Part shown: piece after piece, positions 8,593 through 17,981 of the stretch
Layout of the letters: every line of letters begins with the position of its first letter
Numbering within the stretch: the first letter of the stretch is position 1
NCBI RefSeq assembly: GCF_003591515.1
Contig: NZ_QZCG01000002.1
Span: 310,001-374,000, forward strand
From: Paracoccus onubensis
GTDB lineage: Bacteria; Pseudomonadota; Alphaproteobacteria; Rhodobacterales; Rhodobacteraceae
Reading direction: 5' to 3'
Length of the DNA: 64,000 nucleotides
Notes under the pieces: generated by a model
Told to the model about the DNA's origin: nothing
Seen by the model: only the letters and a program-made list of their open reading frames with translations
Databases searched by the model: none
Translations under genes and position numbers: made by a program

Positions 8593-8613
8593 GTCATGAT
8601 TATATCTCATGAC
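8593..8613. promoter_or_regulatory. Likely LysR operator between divergent operons
   Basis: GTCATGA and TCATGAC form a perfect 7-base inverted repeat separated by the AT-rich TTATATC. LysR proteins bind interrupted dyads of this kind in divergent promoter regions. It lies 123 bases before the lysR start and 79 bases before the lyase start. It is the best operator candidate in the island; the assignment is inference. Confidence 0.45.
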
Positions 8614-8691
8614 CTTGGCGGTAAATTCGTTTGCCAGACTGCGGGGCCTTCTGTTCATTTTCAGAAATACTGCAGCCGGGAACGTGACATC

Positions 8692-10092
8692 ATGTCTCAG
8701 AATCAACCACAAACGCGACAAGAGCACGACAGCATCGGAAGCGTCGATGTTCCGGCAGAGGCGTTGTTCGGCGGCCAGACGCAGCGGGCGGTCGCGCTCT
8801 ATCCCCTGCAGGGGGCGGCGACATTCGCGGACTACCCGATCCTGCTGACGGCGATGCTTCAGATCAAACGGGCCGCAGCTCTGACCAACATCCTGACCGG
8901 CGCGATCGCTCGCGACCGAGGGCAAGCGATCGTCGATGCGGTGGACGGGCTGTCGGACAGGTCGTGGGGCGCGGCCTTCCCGGTGCATGCCTTTCATGGT
9001 GGCGGCGGGATATCGTTCAACATGAACGTCAACGAGGTGCTGGCAAACCTCGCCAACCGGGATGGGTTCGGCGCGCCTCTGGGCAGCTATGCCCCGGTCC
9101 ATCCAAACGATCACGTGAACCTAAATCACTCGACGAGCGACTGTCTGTCCTCGGCCTGCCATATCGCGGCCTTGGCGGCATTTCAGCCGTTTTCCCTTGA
9201 AATCGAGGGGCTGGCGCAGGATCTGGAACGGCTTGGCGCCGAATGGGCACCGCTGCGCAAGCTGTCGCGGACCTGCCTTCAGGATGCGGTGGATATCGGG
9301 TTTCAGGATTATCTGGGCGGGGTCGCGGTCAATCTGCGGCTGAACCTCGCGCAGTCGGGGACCGCGGCGGAGGCATTGCGCCAGATCAACCTTGGCGGCA
9401 ATATCATCGGCCGTTCGATCGATTGCGATGCCGATTTCTTCGAGCAGGTGATCGGTGTGCTGAACGGTGAACTCGCCGCTGCGGGGCTGCCCGCCGGGTT
9501 GCGCCGGACGGATAATCTCTTTGCTGCCTCGCAGGCGCATGATCGCCTGCTGAATCTGGCGGCGACGCTCGAGCAGATGGCGCGGACGCTGATCCGCCTT
9601 GCCAAGGATTTGCGGCTGATGGCCTCGGGGCCGCATGGCGGCCTGGGCGAGCTGGTGCTGCCTGCGGTGCAACCCGGCTCCTCGGCGATCCCCGGCAAGA
9701 TCAATCCGACCATCCCCGAATTCATGGTGCAATGCGGGATGATGGCCTGCGGCCGCGCCGCCGCGATTCGCATGACCCAGGATCATGGGGAAATGGATTA
9801 CAACCCCTGGGAAGCCGTGGTCATCGTCAATCTGCTCGACATGATCGCGATCCTGGAAAGCGGCGTGTCGACGTTGCGTCGCAACTGCGTGCAGGGCCTG
9901 CGCGCCGATGTGGCGCGCAACACCGACAATGCCACCAGCCTGTTGCCCTCGCTGATCCGGCTGAAGCAGCTGAAGGGATACAGCTACTCGAGTCAGATCG
10001 CCGGGCAAGCCGCCGGCGACCTTGCCTTCGTACACCGCGAAGTTGCGCAGGCCGAGGCTGACCTGTCCCCGCAAACCGAACACACCTCCTGA
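8692..10092 (+). CDS. Aspartase/fumarase superfamily lyase
   Basis: A 466-residue lyase of the fumarase/aspartase superfamily, tetrameric enzymes that eliminate ammonia, an amine or water to form a fumarate-like product. Aspartase-like features are EHDSIGSVDVPAEALFGGQT at the N-terminus, GGGGISFNMNVNEVLANLA, HPNDHVNLNHSTSD and the mobile-loop signature GSSAIPGKINP. Two active-site blocks differ from true aspartase/fumarase: the usual QS(S/T)ND is HSTSD (residues 146-150), and GSSxMP reads GSSAIP. This suggests a changed substrate, for example an N-substituted amino acid, rather than plain aspartate. I chose the ATG at 8692 over an upstream start because of the GGGAA site before it and the family N-terminus. 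It opens the plus-strand island operon. Confidence 0.88.
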   Translation: MSQNQPQTRQEHDSIGSVDVPAEALFGGQTQRAVALYPLQGAATFADYPILLTAMLQIKRAAALTNILTGAIARDRGQAIVDAVDGLSDRSWGAAFPVHAFHGGGGISFNMNVNEVLANLANRDGFGAPLGSYAPVHPNDHVNLNHSTSDCLSSACHIAALAAFQPFSLEIEGLAQDLERLGAEWAPLRKLSRTCLQDAVDIGFQDYLGGVAVNLRLNLAQSGTAAEALRQINLGGNIIGRSIDCDADFFEQVIGVLNGELAAAGLPAGLRRTDNLFAASQAHDRLLNLAATLEQMARTLIRLAKDLRLMASGPHGGLGELVLPAVQPGSSAIPGKINPTIPEFMVQCGMMACGRAAAIRMTQDHGEMDYNPWEAVVIVNLLDMIAILESGVSTLRRNCVQGLRADVARNTDNATSLLPSLIRLKQLKGYSYSSQIAGQAAGDLAFVHREVAQAEADLSPQTEHTS

Positions 10093-10102
10093 TTGGAAGA
10101 CC

Positions 10103-11614
10103 ATGATGAAAGACATCTTGCAGGAAAGCGATCTTGACTGGGCCCTTGGTTGGCTCGCGCAGGACAAGAAGCACTATATCGACGGCGACTGGATTGCGGG
10201 CGCGGGGGCCGACTGGAGCGTGAAGAACCCCGCCACCGGCGAGACCCTGTGCCGGATCGCGCTGGCCGACAAGGACCAGATCGAAGCCTCGGCCGTCGCG
10301 GCGAACCGCTGCCATCAGAGCGAGGCATGGAGCCGCAAGACCGCACGCAAGGCTCGCGCCGACCAGCTGCTGGCGATTGCCCGCCTGATCCGCGAGAACG
10401 TCACGCGCCTGGCGCTTCTGGAAAGCCTTGCCAATGGCAAGACCTATCTCGAGGCGGTCAATGACGACATCTATACCTGCGCCGAGATCTTCGAATATTA
10501 CGCGGGCTGGACCGACAAGTTCTATGGCGAAGTCTCGCCCGTCGAGGATGGCTTCCTGAACTTCACCACCAAGGATCCGGTTGGCGTCTGTGCGCTGATC
10601 GCGCCGTGGAACTATCCGCTCTATCAGGCCAGCCTGAAGATCGCCCCTGCGCTGGCGATGGGCAACAGCGTGGTGATGAAACCCTCGGAATACACGCCCT
10701 TGGCAACCTTGCATCTGTTCGAGCTGATCGACCGACAGATGGACCTGCCCAAGGGGCTGCTGAACCTTGTCCTGTGTGATGGCGAGGCGGCTAACCAGCT
10801 GACGATCAGCCGCAACGTCCACAAGGTTTCGTTCACGGGCTCGACCGGCGTGGGCCGCCGCATCGTGCAGAACTCGGGCGCCTCGAACCTGAAGAGCGTC
10901 ACGCTTGAGCTCGGCGGAAAATCGCCCTGCGTCTTCTTCGATGACACGGCAAATCTCGATGCGGCGATCGAGCGAGCTTTCTATGTGATGTTCTCGCAGA
11001 AGGGCGAGAAATGTTCCGAACCGACCCGTTTCCTGATCCAGAAGGGGATCTACGACTACGTCCTCGAGAAACTGGTCGCCAGGGCCGAGGCGGTGACCTG
11101 CGGCGATCCGCTGCTCAGTTCGACCCAGCAGGGCGCCCAGTGCAACGAAGCACAGTTCAAGCGCATCCTGAACTATATCGAGATCGGCAAGACCGAGGCC
11201 GAGCTGGTCGCGGGGGGCCATGCCGATACGAGCGGCGAGAATGGCAAGGGCCTGTTCATCCGCCCGACGATCTTCTCGAACGTACCGGATACGGCGCGCA
11301 TCGCCCAAGAAGAAATCTTCGGCCCCGTGCTCTCCTGCACGCCTTTCGCGACCGCGGACGAGGCCGTGCGCATTGCCAACGGCACCAGCTATGGTCTGGC
11401 CGCCGGGGTCTATACCGGCAATGTGAGCCTGGCGCATCGGATAGCCGAACGGCTCGACGCGGGCATGGTCTTCGTGAACCGCTACGGCTGCTATGGCCTC
11501 TCGGCACCCTTCGGTGGCTTCAAGGAAAGCGGCTGGGGAAAGGAAATGGCGATCCATTCGCTCTCGTCCTACACCCGCAGCAAGAGCACCTGGATCTATT
11601 ACGGCGACGCCTGA
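10103..11614 (+). CDS. NAD(P)-dependent aldehyde dehydrogenase
   Basis: A 503-residue aldehyde dehydrogenase close in style to betaine-aldehyde and other omega-aldehyde dehydrogenases; it oxidises an aldehyde to the acid. Visible are the cofactor region APWNYPLYQ and KPSEYTPL, FTGSTGVG (244-251), the general base Glu269 in LELGGKSP, and the catalytic Cys304 in SQKGEKCSEP. A GGAAGA site precedes the double ATG at 10103/10106. It starts 10 bases after the lyase stop, so both belong to one transcript. It may oxidise the product of the neighbouring oxidoreductases. Its substrate is not readable, and DddC-type malonate-semialdehyde dehydrogenases belong to a different CoA-acylating subgroup. Confidence 0.95.
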   Translation: MMKDILQESDLDWALGWLAQDKKHYIDGDWIAGAGADWSVKNPATGETLCRIALADKDQIEASAVAANRCHQSEAWSRKTARKARADQLLAIARLIRENVTRLALLESLANGKTYLEAVNDDIYTCAEIFEYYAGWTDKFYGEVSPVEDGFLNFTTKDPVGVCALIAPWNYPLYQASLKIAPALAMGNSVVMKPSEYTPLATLHLFELIDRQMDLPKGLLNLVLCDGEAANQLTISRNVHKVSFTGSTGVGRRIVQNSGASNLKSVTLELGGKSPCVFFDDTANLDAAIERAFYVMFSQKGEKCSEPTRFLIQKGIYDYVLEKLVARAEAVTCGDPLLSSTQQGAQCNEAQFKRILNYIEIGKTEAELVAGGHADTSGENGKGLFIRPTIFSNVPDTARIAQEEIFGPVLSCTPFATADEAVRIANGTSYGLAAGVYTGNVSLAHRIAERLDAGMVFVNRYGCYGLSAPFGGFKESGWGKEMAIHSLSSYTRSKSTWIYYGDA

Positions 11615-11727
11615 CGCCAGTCTTGCGGGAAGCGGCCGATCGGGCCGGTTCCCGCCCCCCTGTCGAACTCACCTGTCACACATCCCTGCCAAGCCTGCTC
11701 GGCAACTCCCTCCGAAAGATGCACAAG

Positions 11728-12777
11728 ATGCAATATACCCGTCTCGGCCAATCCGGCCTGAAAGTCTCCCGCCTGTGCCTGGGCACGATGAACATGGGCT
11801 CGAAGCAATGGAAGCCCTGGATCTTCGACGAGGCCGAGAGCGAGCCGATCATCGGCCATGCGCTCGACAACGGTGTCAACTTCATCGACCTCGCCGATTT
11901 CTACTCGACCGGCGTGGGCGAAGAGGTCGTGTGCAACGTCTTGCACCGTCTGGCCCGGCGCGATGATCTGGTCATCACCACGAAGCTGGGCTATCCGGTC
12001 GGCAGCGGACTGAACAATGGCGGCCATTCCCGCAAGCATGTCTTCGATGCGATCGATGACTCGCTCAAACGGATGCGGACCGACTATGTCGATATCTACA
12101 TGCTGCATTATTTCGATTCCGAATCTCCGGTCGAAGAGACGATGGAGGCGATGAACGATATCGTCCGCATGGGCAAGGCGCGGTATGTCGGGGTCTCGAC
12201 CATGGCCGTCTGGCAATTCGCCAAGATCATGAATGTCTGCGATAAGAACGGCTGGGCGAAGCCGATCAACATGCAGTTGCAGCTGAACTGTGCCTATCGC
12301 GAGGAAGAGCGCGAAATGCTGCCCTACTGCAAGGATCAGGGGATCGGCGTCTCGGTCTTCAGCCCACTCGCCCGTGGCATCCTGACCAACGACATGAAGT
12401 CTATCCGCAACCAGACGGATTTCTTCACCGCCGAGATGTATAGCGACTCCGCCTCGCGCGAGATCGCCACCTCGGTCGCCCGCGTTGCGGAGGCCCGCGG
12501 CCTGCCGCCCGCGCAGATCGCGCAGGCCTGGGTTCTGCGCAAGCCCGAGATTTCGTCGATGCTCGTCGGAGCGGATACGACCGCCCAACTCGACAGCGCG
12601 ATCGCCGCGCTTGAGACGCAGCTTGACGATGAGGAGATTTTCGAGATCGAGCGCAACTATACTCCCTGCGATCCGATCACCGATTATACCGTGGGCAAGC
12701 GCATTCCGCGCGATCCGCGACCGGCCGAGGGGCGCTTCGCAACCGCGGGCACTGCGGCCATGGCCAACGCTGGCTGA
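11728..12777 (+). CDS. Aldo/keto reductase
   Basis: A 349-residue NADPH-dependent aldo/keto reductase. The canonical start MQYTRLGQSGLKVSRLCLGT is present, and the catalytic tetrad can be placed at Asp54, Tyr59 (DLADFYSTG), Lys86 (TTKLG) and His127 (YMLHYFD). The C-terminal cofactor region contains SSMLVGADTTAQLDSAI. I chose the ATG at 11728 (GAAAG site upstream); an ATG at 11719 would add three residues. It follows the aldehyde dehydrogenase by 113 bases and is followed by a hairpin and the importer genes. In a catabolic operon it probably interconverts an aldehyde or ketone with an alcohol. Confidence 0.93.
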   Translation: MQYTRLGQSGLKVSRLCLGTMNMGSKQWKPWIFDEAESEPIIGHALDNGVNFIDLADFYSTGVGEEVVCNVLHRLARRDDLVITTKLGYPVGSGLNNGGHSRKHVFDAIDDSLKRMRTDYVDIYMLHYFDSESPVEETMEAMNDIVRMGKARYVGVSTMAVWQFAKIMNVCDKNGWAKPINMQLQLNCAYREEEREMLPYCKDQGIGVSVFSPLARGILTNDMKSIRNQTDFFTAEMYSDSASREIATSVARVAEARGLPPAQIAQAWVLRKPEISSMLVGADTTAQLDSAIAALETQLDDEEIFEIERNYTPCDPITDYTVGKRIPRDPRPAEGRFATAGTAAMANAG

Positions 12778-12791
12778 CGGAAACACTGTAG

Positions 12792-12813
12792 CGGGCGCGG
12801 TGTGACGCGCCCG
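12792..12813 (+). terminator. Intercistronic hairpin after the aldo/keto reductase
   Basis: CGGGCGCG and CGCGCCCG form an 8-base perfect stem with a 6-base loop, followed by TTTCCTC. The short T-run is weak, so it may be a partial terminator or an mRNA-stabilising hairpin separating the enzyme genes from the highly expressed binding-protein gene. Confidence 0.4.
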
Positions 12814-12875
12814 TTTCCTCGCCCGAAGAAAAAAACGGCATTTCAACTGCCACAACGCAAACAGGGAAGAACGAC

Positions 12876-14477
12876 ATGAACGATCTCGAGACTCTGAGCG
12901 GCGCCCCGGTGCATCCCGCAGCCCGCCGCATGGAAACCGACTTCAACGCAGGACGCATGGACCGGCGCAGCTTCCTGCGCGCCCTGTCTTGGCTGGGCGT
13001 GGCCGTTGGCGGCGCCAGCCTGATGCCGGATCTGGCCCATGCGCAAGCGACGCCCAAGGACGGCGGCACCTTACGCTTTGCCTGCCAGATCCAGGAAATC
13101 ACTGATCCGATGATGAGTCAGTGGATCGAGGCCTCGAACCTTTACCGCAACAGCCTGGAATTCCTGACCTGGGTCGACGCCGACAACATCGTGCGGCCCT
13201 ATCTGGCCAAGGCCTGGACGCCGTCGGAAGACCTCACGTTTTGGGACTTCGAACTGGACGAGCGCGCGACCTGGTCGAATGGCGATGCCTTCACCCCCGA
13301 GGACGTGATCTTCAACATCAACCGCTGGATCGCGCCGGACTCTCAAAGCTCGAACAAGACCGCCTTTGCCGCGATCTCGGGGATGGAGAAAACCGGCGAT
13401 CACTCGGTGCGGATCACTCTGTCGCGGCCCGTGGCCTCGCTGCCCGAGCAACTCTATTCCTATACCTGTGCCATGGTGCACCGCGATTTCACCGGCAACT
13501 GGCCCGAAAACCCTGTCGGGACCGGCCCCTTTGCCCTGCAGGTCATCGAGGTCGGACGCCGCGCCGTCTTCACCAAGCGGCCCGACTACTGGGGCACGCC
13601 CGCACATCTCGATGAGATCCAGTATATCGACCTCGGGCCCGACGTGACGACTCATCTGGCGGCGCTGTCCAGCGGTCAGGTTGATCTGATCTATCGCGCC
13701 ACCATTGCCGAATACGATCTGATGCAGTCGCTGCCCAACATCCAGATCCTGTCGGGCAAATCGGCCAATACGGTCGTGATGCGGATGCAGGTCGATCAGG
13801 CCCCCTTCGACGATATTCGGGTGCGCAAGGCGATCCAGCTGGCCGCGAACAACCAGCAAATGCTGGACATCGCCTATCGTGGCAAGGGAACGATTGCGAG
13901 CAACTATCACGTCTCGCCGGTGCAGGCCGATTATTTCCCGCTGCCGGCGATGGCGCGCGATGTGGAACAGGCAAAGGCGCTGCTGGCCGAGGCCGGGCAT
14001 GCCGACGGGCTGGCGATCGAGCTGACGCTGGGCAATACACAAGGCAAATGGGAGCAGGACACCGCCCAGGTGCTTCAGCAGAACCTGGCGGAAGCCGGGA
14101 TTCAGGTGAAGCTGAACGTTCTGCCCGCGACGCAATACTGGCCGATCTGGAACAAGGTGCCCTTCGGCCTGACCTACTGGGCGCATCGTCCGCTTGGCTC
14201 GATGACCATGGATCTGGCCTATCGCTCGGGCGGGTCTTGGAATGAAAGCCATTTCGCCAGTCCCGAATTCGATGCGGCGCTCGACAAGGCGATGGCCCTT
14301 GTCGATCCCGAGGCCCGAAAGGCCGCCATGGAGGATGTCGAGCGCATCCTGCAGGACAGCGCCGTCATGGTTCAGGCGTTCTGGTCCGAGCCGATGACGG
14401 CCGCCGCCCAGAATGTCCAGGGTTTCGTGCTACACCCGTCGGACTATTATCGGATGGATAGCATCTGGCTGTCCTGA
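12876..14477 (+). CDS. ABC importer substrate-binding protein (family 5), Tat-exported
   Basis: A 533-residue periplasmic solute-binding protein of the peptide/opine/nickel family (SBP family 5). The N-terminus carries a twin-arginine signal (MDRRSFLRALSWLG, arginines at 30-31) with cleavage near AHAQA (about residue 56), so it should be exported folded. The mature part starts GGTLRFACQIQEITDP and keeps the family layout (NPVGTGPFAL, LAANNQQMLDIAYRGKG). It is the first gene of a complete importer and is flanked by hairpins on both sides, consistent with raised expression relative to the permeases. Family-5 proteins bind di/oligopeptides, opines, glycosides or metal chelates, so the ligand cannot be fixed. 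Confidence 0.95.
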   Translation: MNDLETLSGAPVHPAARRMETDFNAGRMDRRSFLRALSWLGVAVGGASLMPDLAHAQATPKDGGTLRFACQIQEITDPMMSQWIEASNLYRNSLEFLTWVDADNIVRPYLAKAWTPSEDLTFWDFELDERATWSNGDAFTPEDVIFNINRWIAPDSQSSNKTAFAAISGMEKTGDHSVRITLSRPVASLPEQLYSYTCAMVHRDFTGNWPENPVGTGPFALQVIEVGRRAVFTKRPDYWGTPAHLDEIQYIDLGPDVTTHLAALSSGQVDLIYRATIAEYDLMQSLPNIQILSGKSANTVVMRMQVDQAPFDDIRVRKAIQLAANNQQMLDIAYRGKGTIASNYHVSPVQADYFPLPAMARDVEQAKALLAEAGHADGLAIELTLGNTQGKWEQDTAQVLQQNLAEAGIQVKLNVLPATQYWPIWNKVPFGLTYWAHRPLGSMTMDLAYRSGGSWNESHFASPEFDAALDKAMALVDPEARKAAMEDVERILQDSAVMVQAFWSEPMTAAAQNVQGFVLHPSDYYRMDSIWLS

Positions 14478-14485
14478 TCCGAAAG

Positions 14486-14507
14486 GGGGCGCCGTACGCG
14501 GCGCCCC
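14486..14507 (+). terminator. Hairpin downstream of the binding-protein gene
   Basis: GGGGCGCCG and CGGCGCCCC form a perfect 9-base stem with a TACG loop, starting 8 bases after the stop of the binding-protein gene. Such hairpins in ABC operons protect the 5' message and cut down read-through, keeping binding protein in excess over the permeases. No clear T-run follows. Confidence 0.5.
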
Positions 14508-14562
14508 GCTCTGTCAGGCTGGGCAGGGAGGCCCCGCTTGAACAATTCCAAAGGAAGCCACG

Positions 14563-15510
14563 ATGACTCTTGGGTCGTTTCTGCTGAGAAAGACCGCCGT
14601 CGCCATCCTCACCATGCTGACGGTGTCCTTTCTGATCTTTCTTGCCTTCGAGGTGAATGTCGCCGATGTCGCGGTCAAGGTGCTGGGGCAATATTCCACG
14701 CCGGACCAACGGACGGCCTGGCTTGCCGAGAACGGCTACTACGATCCGTTCGTGATCCGCTATCTGCGCTGGCTGGGCGGGTTCGTGACCGGGGACTGGG
14801 GCCTGTCGACGTTCTTTCGTGTGCCGATCACCAGTATCGTATTTCCGCGGCTCGGGGCCTCGGCGCTGCTGGCAGGGGGGGCCTTGCTGGTCATCGTCGT
14901 CTTCGGGCTTGGCCTCGGCATCCTGGCGGGGATGCGGGCTGGATCGCTGCTCGATCGAGTGATCTCGGTCTTCTCGGTGATCACGACCTCGATCCCGGAT
15001 TTCGCATCTGCTGTTTTCCTGTCGGGCATCTTCGTATTCTGGCTGGGGCTTCTGCCCGGCGCCAGCACGATGATCTCGGGGTTCTCCCTGCGCGAGCTGA
15101 TCCTGCCGGTTCTGGTGCTGGGCCTCTATTCGATGGGCTATCTGGCGCGCATCACCCGCGCCTCGATGGTCGAGGTGATGGGCACCCACTATATCCGAAC
15201 CGCACGGCTGAAGGGTGCAAACCCTGCCCGGATCGTACTGCGGCATGCGATGCGCAATGCGCTGATCACCCCGGTCACGGTCATCATGCTGCAACTGCCC
15301 TGGCTTCTGTCGGGGGTGATCGTGATCGAGGTCTTCTATGCCTACAAGGGGTTCGGCTCGCTCCTGTATGACGCTGCGCTGAATCAGGACATCTATCTGG
15401 TCGAGGCCTGTGCGATGGTCTCGGTTCTGGTGGTTGTGCTGAGCCAGATCCTGTCGGACCTGATCTATGGCTGGCTCAATCCGCGCATTTCCCTTGGAGC
15501 CAAGGCATGA
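14563..15510 (+). CDS. ABC importer permease, DppB-like
   Basis: A 315-residue inner membrane permease of the peptide/opine importer class. The first membrane helix (about residues 9-28) is followed by the ~70-residue periplasmic loop typical of DppB/OppB. The EAA-type coupling loop is visible around ARITRASMVEVMGTHYIRTA, which contacts the ATPase. It starts 85 bases after the binding protein and overlaps the next permease by 4 bases (ATGA). Confidence 0.95.
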   Translation: MTLGSFLLRKTAVAILTMLTVSFLIFLAFEVNVADVAVKVLGQYSTPDQRTAWLAENGYYDPFVIRYLRWLGGFVTGDWGLSTFFRVPITSIVFPRLGASALLAGGALLVIVVFGLGLGILAGMRAGSLLDRVISVFSVITTSIPDFASAVFLSGIFVFWLGLLPGASTMISGFSLRELILPVLVLGLYSMGYLARITRASMVEVMGTHYIRTARLKGANPARIVLRHAMRNALITPVTVIMLQLPWLLSGVIVIEVFYAYKGFGSLLYDAALNQDIYLVEACAMVSVLVVVLSQILSDLIYGWLNPRISLGAKA

Positions 15511-16349
15511 AGATCCTGCTGCCCTATCTGAAAAAACCGTTGGTGGTGATCGGTGTCGCCCTGTCGGGAGGCTGGCTTTTGGTGGCGTTCCTTGCCCCGA
15601 TCTTGGCGCCCTATGACCCGCTGGAGACCTTGCAGCCGCTTGCCCGGCCGATGGCCACGGGCGCGGACGGACAGCTGTTCGTGCTGGGCACCGACATGCT
15701 GGGACGCGACATCTTGTCGAGGCTGATCTGGGGCGCCCGCACCGTTGTGATCTATTCCACGCTCGCCACTCTAACCGCGTATGCCTTTGGCATGCTCTTC
15801 GGGCTGATCGCCGGTTATATGGGCGGGCGGATTGACGCCGCGCTGTCCTTCGCCGCGAATGTGGTGCTGAGCTTTCCGGTGCTGGTGCTCTATATCGTCA
15901 TCATCGTCCTCATCGGCGCCTCGCCGCTGAATATCGTGATCGCGGTCACCTTCAGCAGTGCTCCGGCGATCTTCCGCATCGTGCGCGGCATCACCATGGA
16001 TGTTGCCAGCCGCGATTACGTCGCCGCGGCAATCACCCAGGGCGAAAGCACCTGGCGCATCCTGCTGGTCGATATCCTGCCCAATACCACCGGTCCGCTT
16101 GCCGTCGATTTCTGCCTGCGGCTGGGCTATACGGCGATCACCATCGGCACGCTGGGCTTTCTGGGCCTTGGCCTGCCGCCGCCCACTCCGGACTGGGGCG
16201 GCATGGTCAACGAGGGCCGCGCGATGGCGATCGCCTTCCCGCATCTGGTGATCTTCCCCTGCATTGCGATCTCGTCGCTGACCTTGGGCCTGAGCCTGCT
16301 GGCCGACGGGTTGCGCGAGGTCAATGAGGCCAAGGAGCGTCAGGCATGA
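15507..16349 (+). CDS. ABC importer permease, DppC-like
   Basis: A 280-residue second permease. The N-terminal helix (residues ~13-33) is followed by the DppC hallmark LGTDMLGRDILSRLIWGAR, and the coupling loop reads FRIVRGITMDVASRDYVAAA. With the DppB-like protein it forms the membrane channel of the importer. Both junctions are 4-base overlaps, so permeases and ATPase are made together. Confidence 0.95.
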   Translation: MKILLPYLKKPLVVIGVALSGGWLLVAFLAPILAPYDPLETLQPLARPMATGADGQLFVLGTDMLGRDILSRLIWGARTVVIYSTLATLTAYAFGMLFGLIAGYMGGRIDAALSFAANVVLSFPVLVLYIVIIVLIGASPLNIVIAVTFSSAPAIFRIVRGITMDVASRDYVAAAITQGESTWRILLVDILPNTTGPLAVDFCLRLGYTAITIGTLGFLGLGLPPPTPDWGGMVNEGRAMAIAFPHLVIFPCIAISSLTLGLSLLADGLREVNEAKERQA

Positions 16350-17920
16350 CCCAACCCATCCTGCATGTGCGCGACCTTTCCGTGGCGCTGCCGAAGGGGG
16401 CCGATCGTCCCTTTGCCGTTGAGGGAGTGACGCTCGAAGTGAACCCGGCCGAGATCCTGTGCATCGTGGGGGAGTCGGGCTCGGGAAAATCCGTCCTGAC
16501 GGCGACGCTGATGGGGGCCGCGCCGCGCGGCCTGAGGGTCGCACGGGGTCAGGCGCTGATGAGCGACGAGGATCTGCTGCGGGTCTCGGAACGACGCTGG
16601 CGCGATATCCGCGGCAAGGATATCGGCATGATCTTCCAGGAACCGATGGCCTCACTGAACCCGGCGCTGACCGTCGCGCAGCAGATCGAGGAAGTGTTCG
16701 AGCTGCATTCGGATCTGCCGCGCGCGGAACGCCAGCGCCGCGCCCGTGCGCTGGTCGAGGAAATGCACCTGCCCGAACCCGATCGCATCCTGCGCTCCTA
16801 TCCGCATCAGCTTTCGGGGGGCCAGTGCCAGCGGGTCGTGATCGCAATGGCGCTGGCGATGAGCCCCCGGCTGCTGATCGCCGATGAGCCGACAACGGCA
16901 CTTGATGTAACGACCCAGGCGCAGGTCCTGAAACTGATCCGCGAGCTGCGTGATCACCATGGCCACGGGATCATCTTCATCACCCATGATCTGGGTGTCG
17001 TCGCCGATATCGCCGACCGGATCGCCGTGATGCGCCAGGGGCAAATCGTCGAGATCGGCAGCGCCGAGCAGGTTCTGAAATCGCCCGCGCATGACTATAC
17101 CAAGGCCTTGATCGCCGCGGTACCTAGCCTCGAACCGCATGACCGGCCGCCGGCGCCGGCCGGGGCCTCCGCGCTCCGTGTCGATGCGCTCAACCATTCC
17201 TACGGCACGAAACAGGTTCTGCACGACATCGAGATCGACCTGTCGCCCGGCCGGGTGCTGTCGATCGTGGGCGAATCCGGGTCGGGAAAATCGACGATCG
17301 CCCGCAATCTGATCCGCTTGACCGACCCGAGCTCGGGCCGGGTCGTCGTGGCGGGGCAGGAGATGCTGGCGCTCAAGGGCGGCGCGCTGCGCAAGATGCG
17401 GCGCAAGATCCAGATGGTCTTTCAGGACCCGTTCGGATCGCTCAACCCGCGCCGCAAGGTCGGCCCGATGATCGCCCGCGCGGCAATGCTGTCAGGCGCC
17501 TCGCGCGCCGAGGCTATCGCACGCACCAAGGATCTGCTGGAACTCGTCGGCTTGCAGCGCAGCGCCTATGACCGGCGCCCGGCGGCCTTCTCCGGCGGGC
17601 AGCGCCAACGTATCGGGATCGCCCGGGCGCTGGCGATGCAGCCCGATGTGCTGATCGCCGACGAGAGCGTCTCGGCGCTCGATGTGTCGGTGCAGGCGCA
17701 GGTTCTGGATCTGCTCGCCGATCTGCAAAGCCGGCTTTCGCTCGCCGTGGTGTTCATCACGCATGATCTGCGGGTTGCAGCACAGATCAGCGACGAGATC
17801 ATCGTGCTTAGCAAGGGCCATGTCGTCGAACGTGGCCCGGCCAGCGCCGTGCTGAGCGCGCCGCAACATCCCTATACCCGTGATCTGCTGGCCGCCGCGC
17901 CCGGTCGTGGGGTGTTCTGA
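16346..17920 (+). CDS. ABC importer ATPase, two ABC domains in one chain (DppD-DppF type)
   Basis: A 524-residue protein with two complete ATP-binding cassettes, replacing separate DppD and DppF subunits. The first half has Walker A GESGSGKS (42-49), signature LSGGQCQR and Walker B LLIADEP; the second repeats [16 protein letters not shown] and VLIADES. The first signature has Cys where Gln/Arg is common, but the core LSGGQ is intact. Fused ATPases of this kind are common in alphaproteobacterial peptide and opine importers. It drives uptake by the preceding permeases and lies 61 bases before dddP. Confidence 0.95.
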   Translation: MTQPILHVRDLSVALPKGADRPFAVEGVTLEVNPAEILCIVGESGSGKSVLTATLMGAAPRGLRVARGQALMSDEDLLRVSERRWRDIRGKDIGMIFQEPMASLNPALTVAQQIEEVFELHSDLPRAERQRRARALVEEMHLPEPDRILRSYPHQLSGGQCQRVVIAMALAMSPRLLIADEPTTALDVTTQAQVLKLIRELRDHHGHGIIFITHDLGVVADIADRIAVMRQGQIVEIGSAEQVLKSPAHDYTKALIAAVPSLEPHDRPPAPAGASALRVDALNHSYGTKQVLHDIEIDLSPGRVLSIVGESGSGKSTIARNLIRLTDPSSGRVVVAGQEMLALKGGALRKMRRKIQMVFQDPFGSLNPRRKVGPMIARAAMLSGASRAEAIARTKDLLELVGLQRSAYDRRPAAFSGGQRQRIGIARALAMQPDVLIADESVSALDVSVQAQVLDLLADLQSRLSLAVVFITHDLRVAAQISDEIIVLSKGHVVERGPASAVLSAPQHPYTRDLLAAAPGRGVF

Positions 17921-17981
17921 CCCGTTTCGACCATAACCCCGCGGGAAGGCGATTCCCGTCATCTTCTGGATTGGACCAGCC

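Noticed and set aside
9827..11557. A 576-codon open frame on the minus strand
   Set aside because: It is antisense to the aldehyde dehydrogenase and lyase with intact catalytic residues; no domain is seen in it.
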